Assembly: GCA_964035545.1 (NCBI GenBank)
Contig: OZ037770.1
Coordinates: forward strand, 1,969,501-2,033,500
Length of the DNA: 64,000 nt
Source: Bugula neritina
Taxonomy: Eukaryota; Bryozoa; Gymnolaemata; Cheilostomatida; Bugulidae
Direction of reading: 5' to 3'
Numbering within the stretch: the stretch's first letter is position 1; each line of letters starts with the position of its first letter. The notes under the pieces were generated by a model. The model worked only from the letters and a program-made list of their open reading frames with translations. It had not been told where the DNA came from and did no database searches. The translations under genes were made by a program, and so were the position numbers. This document shows, in pieces, positions 21,094 to 63,114 of the stretch.

Positions 21094-22594
21094 GATAATC
21101 ATCTGCTACTTGACTATTTCGGAGAAGTGGTACTAGTAAACGACTACATACATCGGCCTTTAAAATCGCATAAGTTCTAGTTTAAAAAAATAGATAAGGC
21201 AACTCTCAATTTGACTGGTGCACAAAAAAAATATTATGATGTATAGTTTCCTACAAATTTTGATAGACCCCTTCCATATTATATCCAAATGACAACATTT
21301 TTAAATAAATTACTTGAAAACAGATTAAATAACACAAAATGATAAACTCAAATAATGAGTAATTGAATGACAGTAGCACTAATTATAATTCAAATCTTTT
21401 AACCTGTAATTAGGATAGCTAATTTATAGTTCACATCAGCTTTTAAAACAAGGCATTGATCTACCGTCAGCATCAAGTAATCATATTACAATCAGCACCA
21501 CTACAACTACTACCCTATATAACCACTATTACCACCACTATTACCACCACTACCACCATTACCAGTACCACCTATAGCAACCGTCCCTAAACATGGAGCA
21601 AACAATCCATTTGCATGATGCTTGAGGAAGTGGTGATAGTGCCCATATTTGTTTTGTTTCCAAGATTTTGATTTTTTAAGTATTGCTTGTCATATATTAC
21701 ATTGTAGAAAAAATTATTTAAATTTATGCAGCAGTATAACTGTTTTGCTTAAGCTTAAAAGAAAGCGCTCATATTTTTATTGTAATCCTTATTACAGTAT
21801 TATTATAATCATAATTTGTAGGTAGTCATATTTGTTATGCATTTTATTGTTACAGAAACAAAATGTATGTGGAATTGTTTGCCCACTTTGACAATAGAGC
21901 TGCAACTGTGCCACTTGCAAGCAACTGTTATAAATTGCACTTGGCGGACGCTATACTGTGAATTACAACAGTAAAGGATGTCATACTTCATATATAAAAC
22001 ATATACTGAATTTATTAGCGTTCATTCAACTGTATTATAAAATTATATTTTACAACAAATTAGTTTTTTAGGCAAAAAGTAATACATTTGAAAAACAAAC
22101 AAAATCATTACATTCATATAAAACACACCTAATTATATATTACTCACACCTGATTATAGTTCAAATGCACACTAGAACAGTTGAAATAAGTCACACTTGA
22201 GATATAATTGCAACACACAATATAATAATTATAATACGCTCACTTGGCTACCACATATCCTACTATCCAATTTGTAATACAATACCAAATTGTTTTAAAC
22301 AGTCGTCGAGCATTGTTGAAAAGTTGCTATACTAACTACTCAATATGCATATAATAAACTGGCCATAAGAGTCCTCTCTATACAGTTATTACTAAAACTC
22401 CTACCCAAAAAACTTGAGAAAATTTAAAAATCTGGAGTAACTTACTAGAAGTCTGTAAATAAAACTAAATGCATACTTTAGAATATATCTGAGTCCTAAA
22501 AAGGGCATGGCATGAGATCTAAACAAATTTTGAATCTAGTAAATGTTGGTTGATGCTGGACAAATAGGTATGATTTCGGATTTCAAGATAATTT
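21094..22594. other. Non-coding flank of Gypsy insertion
   Basis: AT-rich. It contains an imperfect ACC/ACT trinucleotide run at about 21496-21580. No gene is supported; the 60-residue minus-strand frame near 21.8-22.0 kb shows no coding features. Confidence 0.5.
21496..21580. repeat. Imperfect (ACC/ACT)n repeat
   Basis: Runs of ACCACTATTACCACC-type triplets over about 85 bp. Confidence 0.8.
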
Positions 22595-22850
22595 CTATAC
22601 CAAGGTCACCCAAAATACGCTTCTTCTAACAAAAACGACACAACAAAATTGTGCGAAAAGAAGATGAAATCCTGCTCTTTACCAACATCGTTTTTAATTA
22701 AAAAAACACAGACATGTATCTCACAAAGTTGCCATTATCCCTGCGCTCTATTACTTTATGGGGAAAAAATGTGTCTCCTTCATCATATCATCAGAATTGA
22801 CACATCCACTTTTAGTAGTAACTTCCGGGAGGAAATATATCCCTGAGAAT
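22595..22850 (-). pseudogene. Third fragment of the transposase-like family
   Basis: On the plus strand the tract CTTCTTCTAACAAAAA…GACAC, then CCATTATCCCTGCG and TTTATGGGGAAAAAATG, aligns with the 3' end of copy 1 (2600-2780) and with the decayed 3' end of copy 2 (9390-9535). It keeps the part that encodes copy 1's last 60 or so residues but has lost the reading frame. The rest of the gene is absent, so only the 3' end of a third tandem copy survives here. Confidence 0.55.
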
Positions 22851-23218
22851 CACAACATTGATGACAGGAGCTTCTTTGAGTAGCTATACATGCAGAGAGT
22901 ATTATAGTTGTCATTACTCAAAGTCACTATATTGCTTTGCAGCCCATCTTAACAGTGAATTTACTTTCCTATGTTTCAATACTTTTATATCTTTGTGAGA
23001 ACTTTATATATAATTGTTATATAGGCTTGTGTTGAATTTCATTTTCTTTCAACTTTGTTCAATCAAACACCTAAAATATACTGCATTTGCATTATGTTAG
23101 CTTATGCTTATTTTTGCAAGATGCTAGCTTACTGGAATGTACTCGTTTTCATTTTATAAAGTACATGCTTTGTAGATCTAGAATATAAAAATATTCAAAA
23201 GTTGAACTCAGTTAATAC

Positions 23219-23300
23219 AGTTCAATAGGTCATCAGTAAAGTTCAATAGGTCATCAGTAAAGTTCAATAGGTCATCAGTAAAGTTCAATAGGTCATCGGT
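23219..23300. repeat. 21-bp tandem repeat, four copies
   Basis: Unit AGTTCAATAGGTCATCAGTAA repeated four times almost perfectly; the last copy reads CATCGGT. Confidence 0.9.
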
Positions 23301-23762
23301 ACCATCTGAAAAAGTTGTTTCAATTAAAACAGAAAATAAGCAAAGTTAAAAATAGCCGAATTTCTGCAAGCTTGATAATAATAGAACATAAATAGACTGA
23401 GGGGCATAGCAGCTCTAGACTCACATTGGGTGCTACCAGTCGCCATAAGTAAATTACGATGTAAGAAGTTAGAGAACTCAGACTAGAAAGTATAGTACTC
23501 AAGCTTCCTATATACTTTACTCTTTATAGTAAAATATTGAACTTAGTTTTGTTGCGTTTTAATTTGCTTTTATATATATTTGTGAACATTTTTCACTCAG
23601 GATTATAATAATATAGGCTAGTTTAAAACTTTAATTGTTTTTCAACTTCAATCTATTATACATCAAAAGCTGCATTATTTACATTGTGTTGGCTAAGTTT
23701 TATTTATTTTGATTATAATTTTGTTTTCTTACTTGTGATTATTGCATATAACCCACACATTG

Positions 23763-23812
23763 TTATCTACTACTACTTTACTACTACTACTACTACAACT
23801 ATTACTCTGTAT
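23763..23812. repeat. (ACT)n trinucleotide repeat
   Basis: About 50 bp of CTACTACTA-type repeat with a TTT interruption. Confidence 0.85.
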
Positions 23813-23922
23813 TAAGAGTTATTTTTAAACAATGAAAATTCAACAATGAGCTGAAAATAAGAGTGATGTAATAACTTAATGTAGAGAATTCCAAAGTACA
23901 AATTAGCTACTCAGACTTCAAA

Positions 23923-25031
23923 ATGGCTGTACTTAGATTACTTATGCTCAATATATTATTTATCATGTCTTTGGAACTTTGTGAGAAAAGTTCAGCAGTG
24001 TTCAGTGATGAGCACGTCTTACTAGTTGTGTTCAGCTTTATTCTTCAGTGCAGGTAAGGTTTCCTACAACTACTATATGAGCATCTTTATATATACTTAA
24101 TCACATTTTATTATTCTACCATTGCCTAAATAAGTTATTTATATACACGCACAAATAGGAAACTTAACAGATTAAAAGATATAAATAGATATACATATAC
24201 AACTGTATCATTTACGGGAAGGTATAATATAACTTATTTAAATATTGTATCACCCTTTGATAAAACGTTATGACATGTTTCCTTTTTAGAGTTATCTCCT
24301 CCAAAGGAAGATTCAGCCGTCCCAGAAGAATATTCAATTTAGATAACTCAACTCAAACTTTAGAAAGTTTTATCATATCTGAAGCAGAAAGTCCAAAAAA
24401 GTCACCTGACAAGAACAAATGTGCACCACAAGTACCTTATAGCAATTTGGTAGAAAAGTTAGATAATGTCAGCACTGAGATGCTAGATGAGGCAGAGGAA
24501 AAGTTAAAAGTAGCAGAGTACAAACTTGAAGAGTTGAAAAATTATATGAAACTATTTGACAACACTTGGGACAATCTATTGAACAAAGATAAAAAGATGG
24601 CGGAAGGCTTCACGGATGACTTTGGCTCCCTCGGCTCAGAAACTGCAAAGAGTAAGCTGAACTCTTGCAACTCGAAACATTCAACAGATAAAACCGATAT
24701 AAGAGGCGAGACGAGATCTACAGAAAAGAATAACAACTTAACTCCATTGGTTGACATGAAATCTGGATTTGATGAGGATTGGAAGCCGTTTGATGTTTCT
24801 CCAGGTACTTCTAGCCAGCATCAACGTCTGCCTGAAGTTTCTCGAGATGTTTGGCCACCATTAGCTTCTACCATACTTTCAGAAGACATGGAAACACATG
24901 CACATAAGCATTGGTGGAGAGTGATCAAGAAGACAACAGCAAACAGGAAAAAGATCAGCTCAAGAAAGTCAGCTAAAGGCAGAATAGTGAGACTGCTGAC
25001 TTGTTCTTCTGTACGCCCTTTGTCATCATAA
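23923..25031 (+). CDS. Probable two-exon gene, unidentified acidic/coiled-coil protein
   Basis: Exon 1 is 23923-24053 (ATG at 23923, donor CAG|GTAAGG) and exon 2 is 24290-25031 (acceptor TTTCCTTTTTAG ending at 24289). Exon 1 ends with two extra bases and exon 2 begins with the third base of a codon, so the phases match; the stop is at 25029-25031, giving about 290 residues. Residues 1-19 look like a signal peptide (MAVLRLLMLNILFIMSLELC), with a second hydrophobic run before residue 43. Exon 2 has a basic stretch, an acidic coiled coil (about 95-135, LDEAEEKLKVAEYKLEELK), a polar Ser/Asp/Lys middle and a very basic C-terminus. Family not recognised. AATAAA near 25443 may be the poly(A) signal. 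Extra upstream exons cannot be excluded. Confidence 0.55.
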
Positions 25032-25610
25032 TCTTGTTCTATTCGTTACACAGCTGTGTGTGAATCTTCTGTACTCTCCTCCCACTAGCTACTGCAGTTA
25101 GTTCTAGGTCAATGTATAATCATGTGGAGCAACTGAACAAGTTATTTGTTTACTGTATAGAAACATATAACTTTAATGTTTAACTGGTATCTGTGTTAAC
25201 AATCCATATTATAACCTGTTTTATGTTTTTGTTCATAACCCTCGAGTCTTCTTTAGATATTTAACTCACTATATATTTGACATGCTGCCATTTATGTTTT
25301 GAATTATTTGAGTTGTAATTATATATATTAAATGCATTAATCTAGCACGTAATATTATTATATTCATATTATATATAATGTAAAATTGTTCTTCTTTTAA
25401 CAACCTTGCTTTAGCTTCCTTTGGTTACATTGACAATGATGAATAAAATGACTCATTATTCTTGCTTGAACATTGATTTGATGTGAGTTCTAACATGTAT
25501 ACAGATTAAATAACTATTGAACATCACTATGGTAAATTAAAACACAAATAATAAAAATGCAGTTATATAGCATCTATAATTATGCAACTATATCAATTGG
25601 CACTCTAAAG
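25032..25610. other. 3' UTR / intergenic
   Basis: AT-rich with AATAAA at about 25442-25447. No other feature seen. Confidence 0.5.
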
Positions 25611-25990
25611 CATGAAGGGCTCCCCAACCGGCGGCCCCAAGGCTGAATGTCGCCCTCAGCCTACATTTATGTGACTTTCAATGTCATAACGAATAAAATT
25701 GCTTTGAACATATAAAATAACATGAATTAGAGCAAAATAAAACCACCTTTTAAATGTCTGATTTGAATGCGTGTAGCTTGCAAATTAAATATTTGGATTT
25801 CATTTTTTAATTATTCGTCAGACTTTGGAATAAAAAAAATGCACTTGAAAATTGCTGAAGCTGTGGCACCCAGCTTAATGCTAAGTTTTACAAAGTGGCC
25901 CTCAGTTATATATATAATGTAGTACTAGAATATTCCACTTTAACGTGGCCCTCATGCACTCTGAAGTAGTTGGAAATCCCCCCAAACCTG
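25611..25990. mobile_element. hAT-like MITE, about 380 bp
   Basis: Flanked by an exact 8-bp direct repeat CTCTAAAG (25603-25610 and 25991-25998), the target-site size of hAT transposons. Ends are imperfect inverted repeats (CATGAAGGGCTCCCCAACC versus the complement of CCCCCCAAACCTG). The interior has GGCGGCCCC and several GTGGCCCTCA motifs, as in non-autonomous hAT families. No ORF. Confidence 0.7.
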
Positions 25991-25998
25991 CTCTAAAG

Positions 25999-27840
25999 TA
26001 AACATAGAATTCAGTCTACTACGTGCTGACAAAGTGTCTAAGTTTAATTTTATAAAATGTAGTCAAATGATGATAACTTATAATATTATCCAATATGTTG
26101 CTGTCTTATGACCGGGGTGTTGCTGTTTATATACTTTTTAAATATGCTTTAATCATAGGAACCTATGACCCGGGTGATTTCTATTATAAATATAATATGT
26201 ATATGCATATATATATATACATATATATATATTCATATACATCTACATTCAGTGAATGAGCACGCTAACCAAATGGTCACAAACTCAAGCTGCTATAGCA
26301 TTTTGCAATGCTCAAGACTTTTATTGGTGATCCATAGAGTCACTTGAGCACCCTGGCTTAAGTTTACAATTTTTTTAAATATGCCCTAATGAAAATATGA
26401 GTTTCTACTATTGGGAAGGTGTCGGCCATGATACTCTGTTCAGTGCTAATGAGGGGACAAATCCTGAAACAGCTGCTGTCTACAAACTTAGATATAATAT
26501 AATATATGTCAATAAATATGTTTACCAATTTTTTTTTATACATTATATTACATAAATAATAACAATATAAAACATTTGGAGAGTGTGGGTATATCAAAGA
26601 AGACTTATATAATAACTAAACATAATATTATTGCGCAATTACTGTTATTTTCAAATGAAAACCTATATGTCTAATAAAATGATAAGTAGGCTATATATAG
26701 CATTAAATCTTAACCACATATTAGTAAGCATGCATTTCTTACATTTAATGACTTACAGCATCTTTTTATGAAAAATAACTTTGTGACATCTCATAGGAAA
26801 TATTATTTAAAAATGAACGTTATGCTTAACTTAACGTAATAAATATTCAAATACTGGATAAGGGTTAAATTACTACAGGGGAGAGAATAGGTGCTATTAA
26901 AGTTCTAAGCCAAGTCTTGTTTATTTTGGATTAAGAATTGTGTATAACACTTTATTGTTTAGTGTTAATGCTGAACATTTCTAGCAAACTTTTTTTCATC
27001 AGAGAAGGTAAGTTTAAATACATAATATTATTTTTTCAAAAGTATTTTATGAATCATTTTAAATGAATGTGGGTTATAGTTTTTTTATCACTTTGATTTT
27101 TGCTTTAAATTTTAAATTCTATTTCAAAATGGTAATTATAGAACCGAGAAAAATTTACATAATACCTATTTTATAATTTTTCTACGTAACTAATTATAGT
27201 AAACCTATGTTCTGTATACTATGACGGTATCCATCTTCAGAGATTCGATGTTGTTATTTGTATGATAATATGCTGACTATTCTAGATACTAGTCTTTTAT
27301 TTATGGGTGATAAAGAAAATACAAATTGCTGTTGATCGGGCTTCTAATTTCAACACAAATTGCTTCATTGTATATTAATAGGGAAAATATGTTTGTATAT
27401 AGAAACCGTTTGCATGCAGTAAAGTGCTGAGAAATCTATAATAATTTGTATAAAAATCAATAAAGCTGTTTCATGATTGTTATTTTAGCCTGGCATACAC
27501 AGATACATGGAAGATGATATCAAAAGCTGTTCTGAGATTTATATCTCAGCATGCGGATATAATAATTAATTGAGATTACTCCAAGTAAGGGAGACAACTT
27601 CTAAAACTAAACAAATACCTCTGCATTAAACTTCTACTTATGCGATTCAAACTAAAATATATCAAACCGAATAGAAAATTCTGCAAGATATAAAGTCAGC
27701 CATAGGGTACATGCAGAGAAGGTTGTTGCCCTGCAGGAACAGAACACATGTATGTTCATGTTATATAAGTAGCAAAGTATATTAACTTTGTGTATATTAT
27801 AGTAGCAGTGAAAATAAAACTTTTCGAAAGATTTCCTCTA
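25999..27840. other. Non-coding AT-rich region
   Basis: Contains a short TA/TATGCATA tract near 26190-26240. No coding exon or recognisable transposon was found. Confidence 0.5.
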
Positions 27841-27844
27841 TAAG

Positions 27845-29045
27845 GTTGTTTGTACTTACTAATATTGTTGTAAGTATATGTGTTAGTCAATTTACTTTTT
27901 CCTGATTTTTTTATTTCTTTTGCATGTATATTATATATAGTCAAGAATCAAGAAAGTTTAAACTATATATACATTCAGTACTGTAATTTGAGAGAAGGTA
28001 GGTGTCTTAGAGTTGAGTTCATGTCTTTGGTATATACTCACTGAGGGCACATCAAAATGATTATTAGCTTGTCCTCCAACCTTTTTATAAGTTTCCTTTT
28101 ATGCTGCACGCAGGTTGTCTTTAACATTCATTTTGATTTCTCAATGTAACTATTGCAATTGTCACTTAAGAGTTGAGTCCTCAGGTTTTGAGAAAAAAGA
28201 TAGGGTTGTAAGAGCTTCAACTAAAACTAACAGTAATAGTGATAGCCACAATGCATGTCTATAATATAACCACCAAATCAGCGACTAGATAGAGTTTTAT
28301 AGCACATGCATTGATATGTAAATAATAATATACAAATATATTTATTTTGTTGTTAAACTTTGATGGTATAACCCCGCAACAGTATACATATTATTTTTGT
28401 CTCTTTTAGTTGCTATAAATTAGTTTGTATATTTACTAATGTTGCTGCAGGTATAGTGATGGTCAGTTTTATTTCCTCTGCATGTATATATTATATATAA
28501 TACATTCCAGCATTTCAAAGAGCTTTAAACTGTACATTCAGTACTGTTGATTGAGTAGAAGGAGGTGTGCTAGAATTGAGTTTACATCTCTGATACTTAC
28601 CGAAGGTATACATCAGCACAATTATCAGATTATCCTCCCAACTTTTTAGTATTTTTCCTGCTGCATGAATATTAATTTAAATTTAAGGCTTTCTTCTAAT
28701 TTGAAACATAATTCCAGCAGTGCTAACTGTTGTTGATTTTCTAGAATTAGATCATTTGTATTCACTAATATTGCTGTAGGTATAGTAGTGACAGTTAGTC
28801 GATACTTTTTCTTGACATTTCTTTTGTTTTCTCCGCATGTATAAAATAATTAAGAATCAAGGAGCTTTAAATTGAATTTACATTCATTTTTCTGGTTGTA
28901 TCAGTAGAGGTAGGTGTGCTAGAGTTGAGTTCACATCTTTCCTATGATCACTGAATTAGGCACCTGATAATTATCATTTAATAGTCCTCAACATCCTTTG
29001 TGTTTTTTCTGCTGCATGAACTTCCAATTCGGTTTTTCAGTGTCT
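27845..29045. repeat. Three diverged direct repeats
   Basis: Units at about 27845-28150, 28425-28690 and 28745-29045 share, in order, CACTAATATTGCTG-like, CTCTGCATGTATA-like, CATTCAGTACTG, GTGCTAGAGTTGAGTT, TTATCCTCCAAC-like and TTTCTGCTGCATGAA motifs. Divergence is high, so this is an old tandem duplication. No reading frame is conserved between units. Confidence 0.65.
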
Positions 29046-30075
29046 GATTGTTAACCAAAGTATCTTGGGTTGTTATAAAATATGAATAACTAAATATATT
29101 ATATGTTTAAACTGGCAATATATATAGTATTCTACATGGAACCACATATTTTCATCTAATCAAATTAACTACAAAAAAGTATGAGTGAGAGAGAGAGTTA
29201 ATTAAATATATATGTTCTCTGTGTACTATATTTAGATAAATAAATAATTTGTTCCACAAAAATAAAAGTTGATTTATAAGAAATAAACAGGAGCAGTTAG
29301 AGAAACTTATAATAATATTATCTATATAGAACATTTCTCTGTATGGTTTCTGAATTGCATGTTACTTTCTATATCAACTTTACATGTTATTATGTATACA
29401 GTTTGGTAAAACGAGTAGCATGTTGAGCATAAAAAGTTTATTATAGCAGCTATTTTTTGTAGCTATATTTTTGCTCAATCAAAAAGTTATAAATATTATC
29501 TCTACATTTCCCATTTCAAATATTATATATTATACTTTATGTTGAAAATGTTGGCTAAAGTTCTAAATAGTGCATGTGTAATTATACTTTTGTAAACAAA
29601 ACTTTTTATTATCATAAACTGGTGAAATGGAATAGGTTATCAATAAATTCATTATGGTGAAAAAAAGAATGTAAACCCTCTGTTATGTCTCATGTATAAG
29701 TCAACTAACGAAAGTCAAGTATTGCATGGATCAGACTGTAAATTGGGGTCTTGTTAGGATATGATTGTATATAATCTTTCTCTCAATATATAATTACATT
29801 GACATTTACCGCATCACTTCTTAGGAGAACTAAGCAGCACTATAGTCATTGGAAGGCACCTTACAAAGTATGTACTTTACAATATGAATAAAAATACATT
29901 TTAATGAGCTCTTATATAAAACATCTTGCAGGGATAAGCGTAGCTAATATAATGCAAATGCGCAGTGTTTAAGGTGCTTGATTGAGCAATTAAAGAAGAA
30001 AAAAATTGCAAATCAACAAATGCCTATATAACAGCGGTAGAGTTCTCATAAAGATATAAAAATATTGAAACATAT
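29046..30075. other. Non-coding AT-rich region
   Basis: No exon, RNA gene or transposon recognised. Confidence 0.45.
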
Positions 30076-30130
30076 ATATATATATATATATATATTTAAA
30101 AAAATTGAAATGACACAGTTAAATTTGATA

Positions 30131-30192
30131 AAACATTTTATTACTAATAGTTTCATGCATATTAAAATATACACTCTTCAGATGAAATGTTT
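30131..30192 (-). ncRNA. Hammerhead ribozyme, PLE family A (left arm)
   Basis: Minus strand: CTGAAGAG, stem II GTGTATA/TATGCAT, then TGAAAC, a three-base-pair stem III (ACT/AGT) and cleavage triplet GTA. Stem I arms are AAACATTTCAT and ATAAAATGTTT with one C·A mismatch. This is the minimal type I fold with weak stem III described for PLE hammerheads. Confidence 0.75.
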
Positions 30193-30390
30193 AAATCTAC
30201 TAAAGAATATATTACATGGTACTATTTAAATAGTAAAAAGCTGAAAAGCTGGCCGATTAATGATATTTAAAATAGGCTGGTAAGCATATTGTATGGATTA
30301 TAAAATGCTCATGTAACTACATGTAGAAATAAAATTACTCCTGGTGTTTAATGAAGCGTATGTTGGTTTGTATACTATAAAATATTTCTC

Positions 30391-31030
30391 CTATAGACAT
30401 AGGTGACAGAGGGGGGAGTTTTTATTGCACGGTCGGGCATGTTTTAAAATTCTCCATTGTGTATTATTATAATCTATATTTTTGTCTTTTAAAGTCCAGA
30501 CATATTTACTGAGCTCAGTGGAGTTGCGTTTATTATTATGTTTAAATTTGGCTATACGGTTACGATATTTGAATTTGAATTCACCCTTAGTCAGTCCAAC
30601 ATATGTTTCTGTGTGGTTGTTGGAGGAGACAGTGGCTTGGTATATCAGAGATTTTGATCTGCAGTTATCATTGAGTGGGCACAGATTCTTATTTCTGCAG
30701 TTGCATGGGTCATTTACATTCTCCTGTTGATGAAGTAATTTTTTGTTGTGTTCGTTTATCATAGACCGTACATTCTTCATGCAGCTGTAGCTGACTTTTA
30801 AGGTTTTGTTGTTGAATATTTTACTAAGGGCGTGGTTGTGTATAAACTCTTCCTGTGCTATCCTCAGAAATTCTTTGCTTACATTTGTGGCTACATTGCG
30901 GCTGTATGGCGGGTTGAACCAGATTACGGGCTTTTGGCGGTTGATTTTGTTAGGATGATTTGCCTTTGTCTGTTGGTAAAATTTAAGTTTATGGCTGTAT
31001 CCGCTTTTCTTTAGGGCCTCTTGGTATAGT
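30391..31030 (-). CDS. PLE GIY-YIG endonuclease with linker (5'-truncated)
   Basis: Minus-strand frame open for about 213 codons. The upstream part reads VIWFNPPYSRNVATNVSK and KVSYSCMKN, the linker that follows RT in Neptune-type PLEs. Then come CNCRNKNLCPL and CRSKSLIYQAT, a Cys cluster plus the first strand of the domain, YVGLT (the GIY-YIG second motif), KYRNR with the catalytic Arg, and ELSKYVW. It ends at TAG where relatives have TGG (Trp of LCLWEKYF), a point nonsense change; the downstream frame still encodes the usual C-terminal tail. The reverse transcriptase is missing. Confidence 0.8.
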
Positions 31031-31271
31031 GTCTATGGGAGAAGTATTTTATAGTATACAAACCAACATACGCTTCATTAAACACCAGAAGTGATTTTAT
31101 TTCTACATGTTAATATAGACGTGCGAGGGCATTTGTTTTAGAAAGCGTTACATGAGCATTTTATAATCCATACAATATGCTTACCAGCCTATTTTAAATA
31201 TCAGTAATCGGCCAGCTTTTCAGCTTTTTACTATTTAAATAGGACCATGTAATATATTCTTTAGTAGATTT

Positions 31272-31333
31272 AAACATTTTATCTGAAGAGTGTATATTTT
31301 AATATGCATGAAACTATTAGTAATAAAATGTTT
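31272..31333 (+). ncRNA. Hammerhead ribozyme, PLE family A (right arm)
   Basis: CTGAAGAG at 31283, stem II GTGTATA/TATGCAT, TGAAAC, stem III ACT/AGT with a 3-nt loop, cleavage after A31322 (GTA). Stem I is 11 perfect pairs: AAACATTTTAT (31272-31282) with ATAAAATGTTT (31323-31333). Confidence 0.85.
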
Positions 31334-31385
31334 TATCAAATTGAACTGTGTCATTTTAATTTTATTATATATATATATATATATA

Positions 31386-31605
<220 letters not shown>

Positions 31606-32665
31606 ACTGCACATTCTACACACCACTTGAGAACTAACAAGGTCATAGCTGGCTGTGTTAACTATACTGTATGATAAGTCACATTCCCAACTGTGTGTAC
31701 ACATATACTGCAAACCCTAGTTTACTAAAACTGACTAGGCTGCTTTTATTGACTTGTCAAATAGTTTCTATATATAATGCTTTGGTTTGATAATATTGAA
31801 TTTCTGTCACAATCAATTATGTCTGTCCATTTGGTTTAAATTGCATAACAATTAAATTTATTTGTTGACAGGGCTTTGAGGTGTAAAAATTATTTTTGCT
31901 TTTTATAGTAACTAAAAAATTAAAGGTAACATTACCATATTGTACCTCAAACTTTTCTCTTAGCAATTACCTAATTCAGCTATCTCACTCAATAAGCAGA
32001 TCATTACAAGTATATGACTTTAACTGCAAACAGCAAATTACATGAAGTAATTGCATTTGAGAAAAATAATTTTATTATCAATTCAATTAAAAATGTTAAA
32101 ACTAATTTTTTTTCATAATTTTTGATTAAAACTATAATATAACATCTTGCTGACACTTCCAATAAAGTTAAAATAGCAATGAAATTGCAGTACAAACATG
32201 AAAGATATCATACCTATTCAATCTACATTACTATAAATCAAAAGTAGCTTACAAAGATACAAGTTTGTGCATTATAATCCATATATATTAAAATATGCTG
32301 ACTATTTAGGATACAGAAGTAAATTATATAACCAGTGTCTATAGAAGTGGGTGCTGTTTAAGTACAAGCACAAGCTAAACTTCAATCAACAGCAAACATA
32401 ATTTATCTGTATCCTAAGTTGTATGTATGTATTTATCTGGTTATATAGAAGTAGGTGCTGTCTAAATGAAAACACAAACTGAACCTCAACTAATAGCAAA
32501 TCTAATTTCTTAAAAACGCAGGTGTAGGAAGATAAACTGTATAACAATAAAATTGTGTTTCCATTTTCGCCTGCCACCTTAAAAAATCAGTTGAATTCAA
32601 CAATTTATACTTGACTTCTTGGACTGTCAATTTTGAGAATCAAATAGTTAATTAATAAGCTCAAT
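31606..32665. other. Non-coding; short tandem duplication
   Basis: Intergenic sequence downstream of the coiled-coil gene. About 60 bp is repeated at 32343-32400 and 32447-32505 (TAGAAGTGGGTGCTGT-like start). No coding region. Confidence 0.5.
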
Positions 32666-32671
32666 AAAGAT

Positions 32672-32677
32672 TTTATT
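32672..32677 (-). terminator. Poly(A) signal of the coiled-coil gene
   Basis: AATAAA on the minus strand about 60 nt downstream of the TGA at 32738-32740. Confidence 0.55.
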
Positions 32678-32737
32678 GATGAATAAGAGTTTCTGCAACA
32701 AAGTGATTACTTCGAAGTCATCGTTTAAAATCAAACA

Positions 32738-62292
<29,555 letters not shown>

Positions 62293-62640
62293 CTAAAATG
62301 TAGAATTAAGTTGTTTATCTTAAACAATGACATAAAATCAATACAGCGATCTACTACAAATAAGCTATCTAAAAATGTACATAAGCTGCAACGAGTGACT
62401 AAAGCTAAAGATTTTTCATACTAAAAATAACAATAATTATCTCTTTCTTAAATAAGCCTCGAAGTCTATGAAATTCCTAACGACAGGAAAAGCAAATTCG
62501 TAAGATTTCAAAACATTTTGTATTAAAAACTCTCTCTTCCATAATAACTTTAGGCTTTTCAAGTTTTAAAGTATACATATTGTAAAGATTTGTGTTTCTA
62601 TCAGCAGAAGTGGCACAACCCCCATACTACATTCTGCTAG

Positions 62641-62826
<186 letters not shown>

Positions 62827-62828
<2 letters not shown>

Positions 62829-63114
62829 TTCATATTTGGGTTCATAGGTGGTCAATTTGGTATGTATAACATCCATAGGGGGCTCTGTGCCCATAGGGGG
62901 CTGCTCATAGGGGGCACCATGTTTGAGTGTTTTAAATTACTCAGAACAGTCTGTTATGGTATATAGACACTATTTTGAAAATAGGCTCACAGAAGGACAA
63001 TTTGATATTTTCCAATACCAGGGGGGGCTCTGTATATATATACAAAAAACCCCCTATGGTATTATACAATATCAAATTAGGGAGTTGTCTTCCCAAAAAC
63101 TAATGTAAAGCTTT
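62827..63114. other. Flank of minisatellite with inverted motif copies
   Basis: Several CATAGGGGGC motifs here are the complement of the GCCCCCTATG core of the minisatellite to the right. No gene. Confidence 0.6.

Larger units (their letters stand above)
30076..31384 (-). mobile_element. PLE fragment flanked by inverted 3'-end copies
   Basis: Short (TA)n at about 30070-30096, then a roughly 310-bp arm (about 30097-30400), a core with PLE coding sequence (30391-31030, minus) and an inverted copy of the arm (about 31033-31365), then (TA)n again. Each arm carries a hammerhead ribozyme and the end of the endonuclease frame. PLEs are known to have inverted or direct terminal duplications, so this fits a 5'-truncated copy with an inverted end. 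Confidence 0.75.

Noticed and set aside
21405-21425. AACCTGTAATTAGG as the leader donor of a third transposase-like copy
   Set aside because: Only a few bases match and the surrounding sequence does not align with the leader introns of copies 1 and 2.
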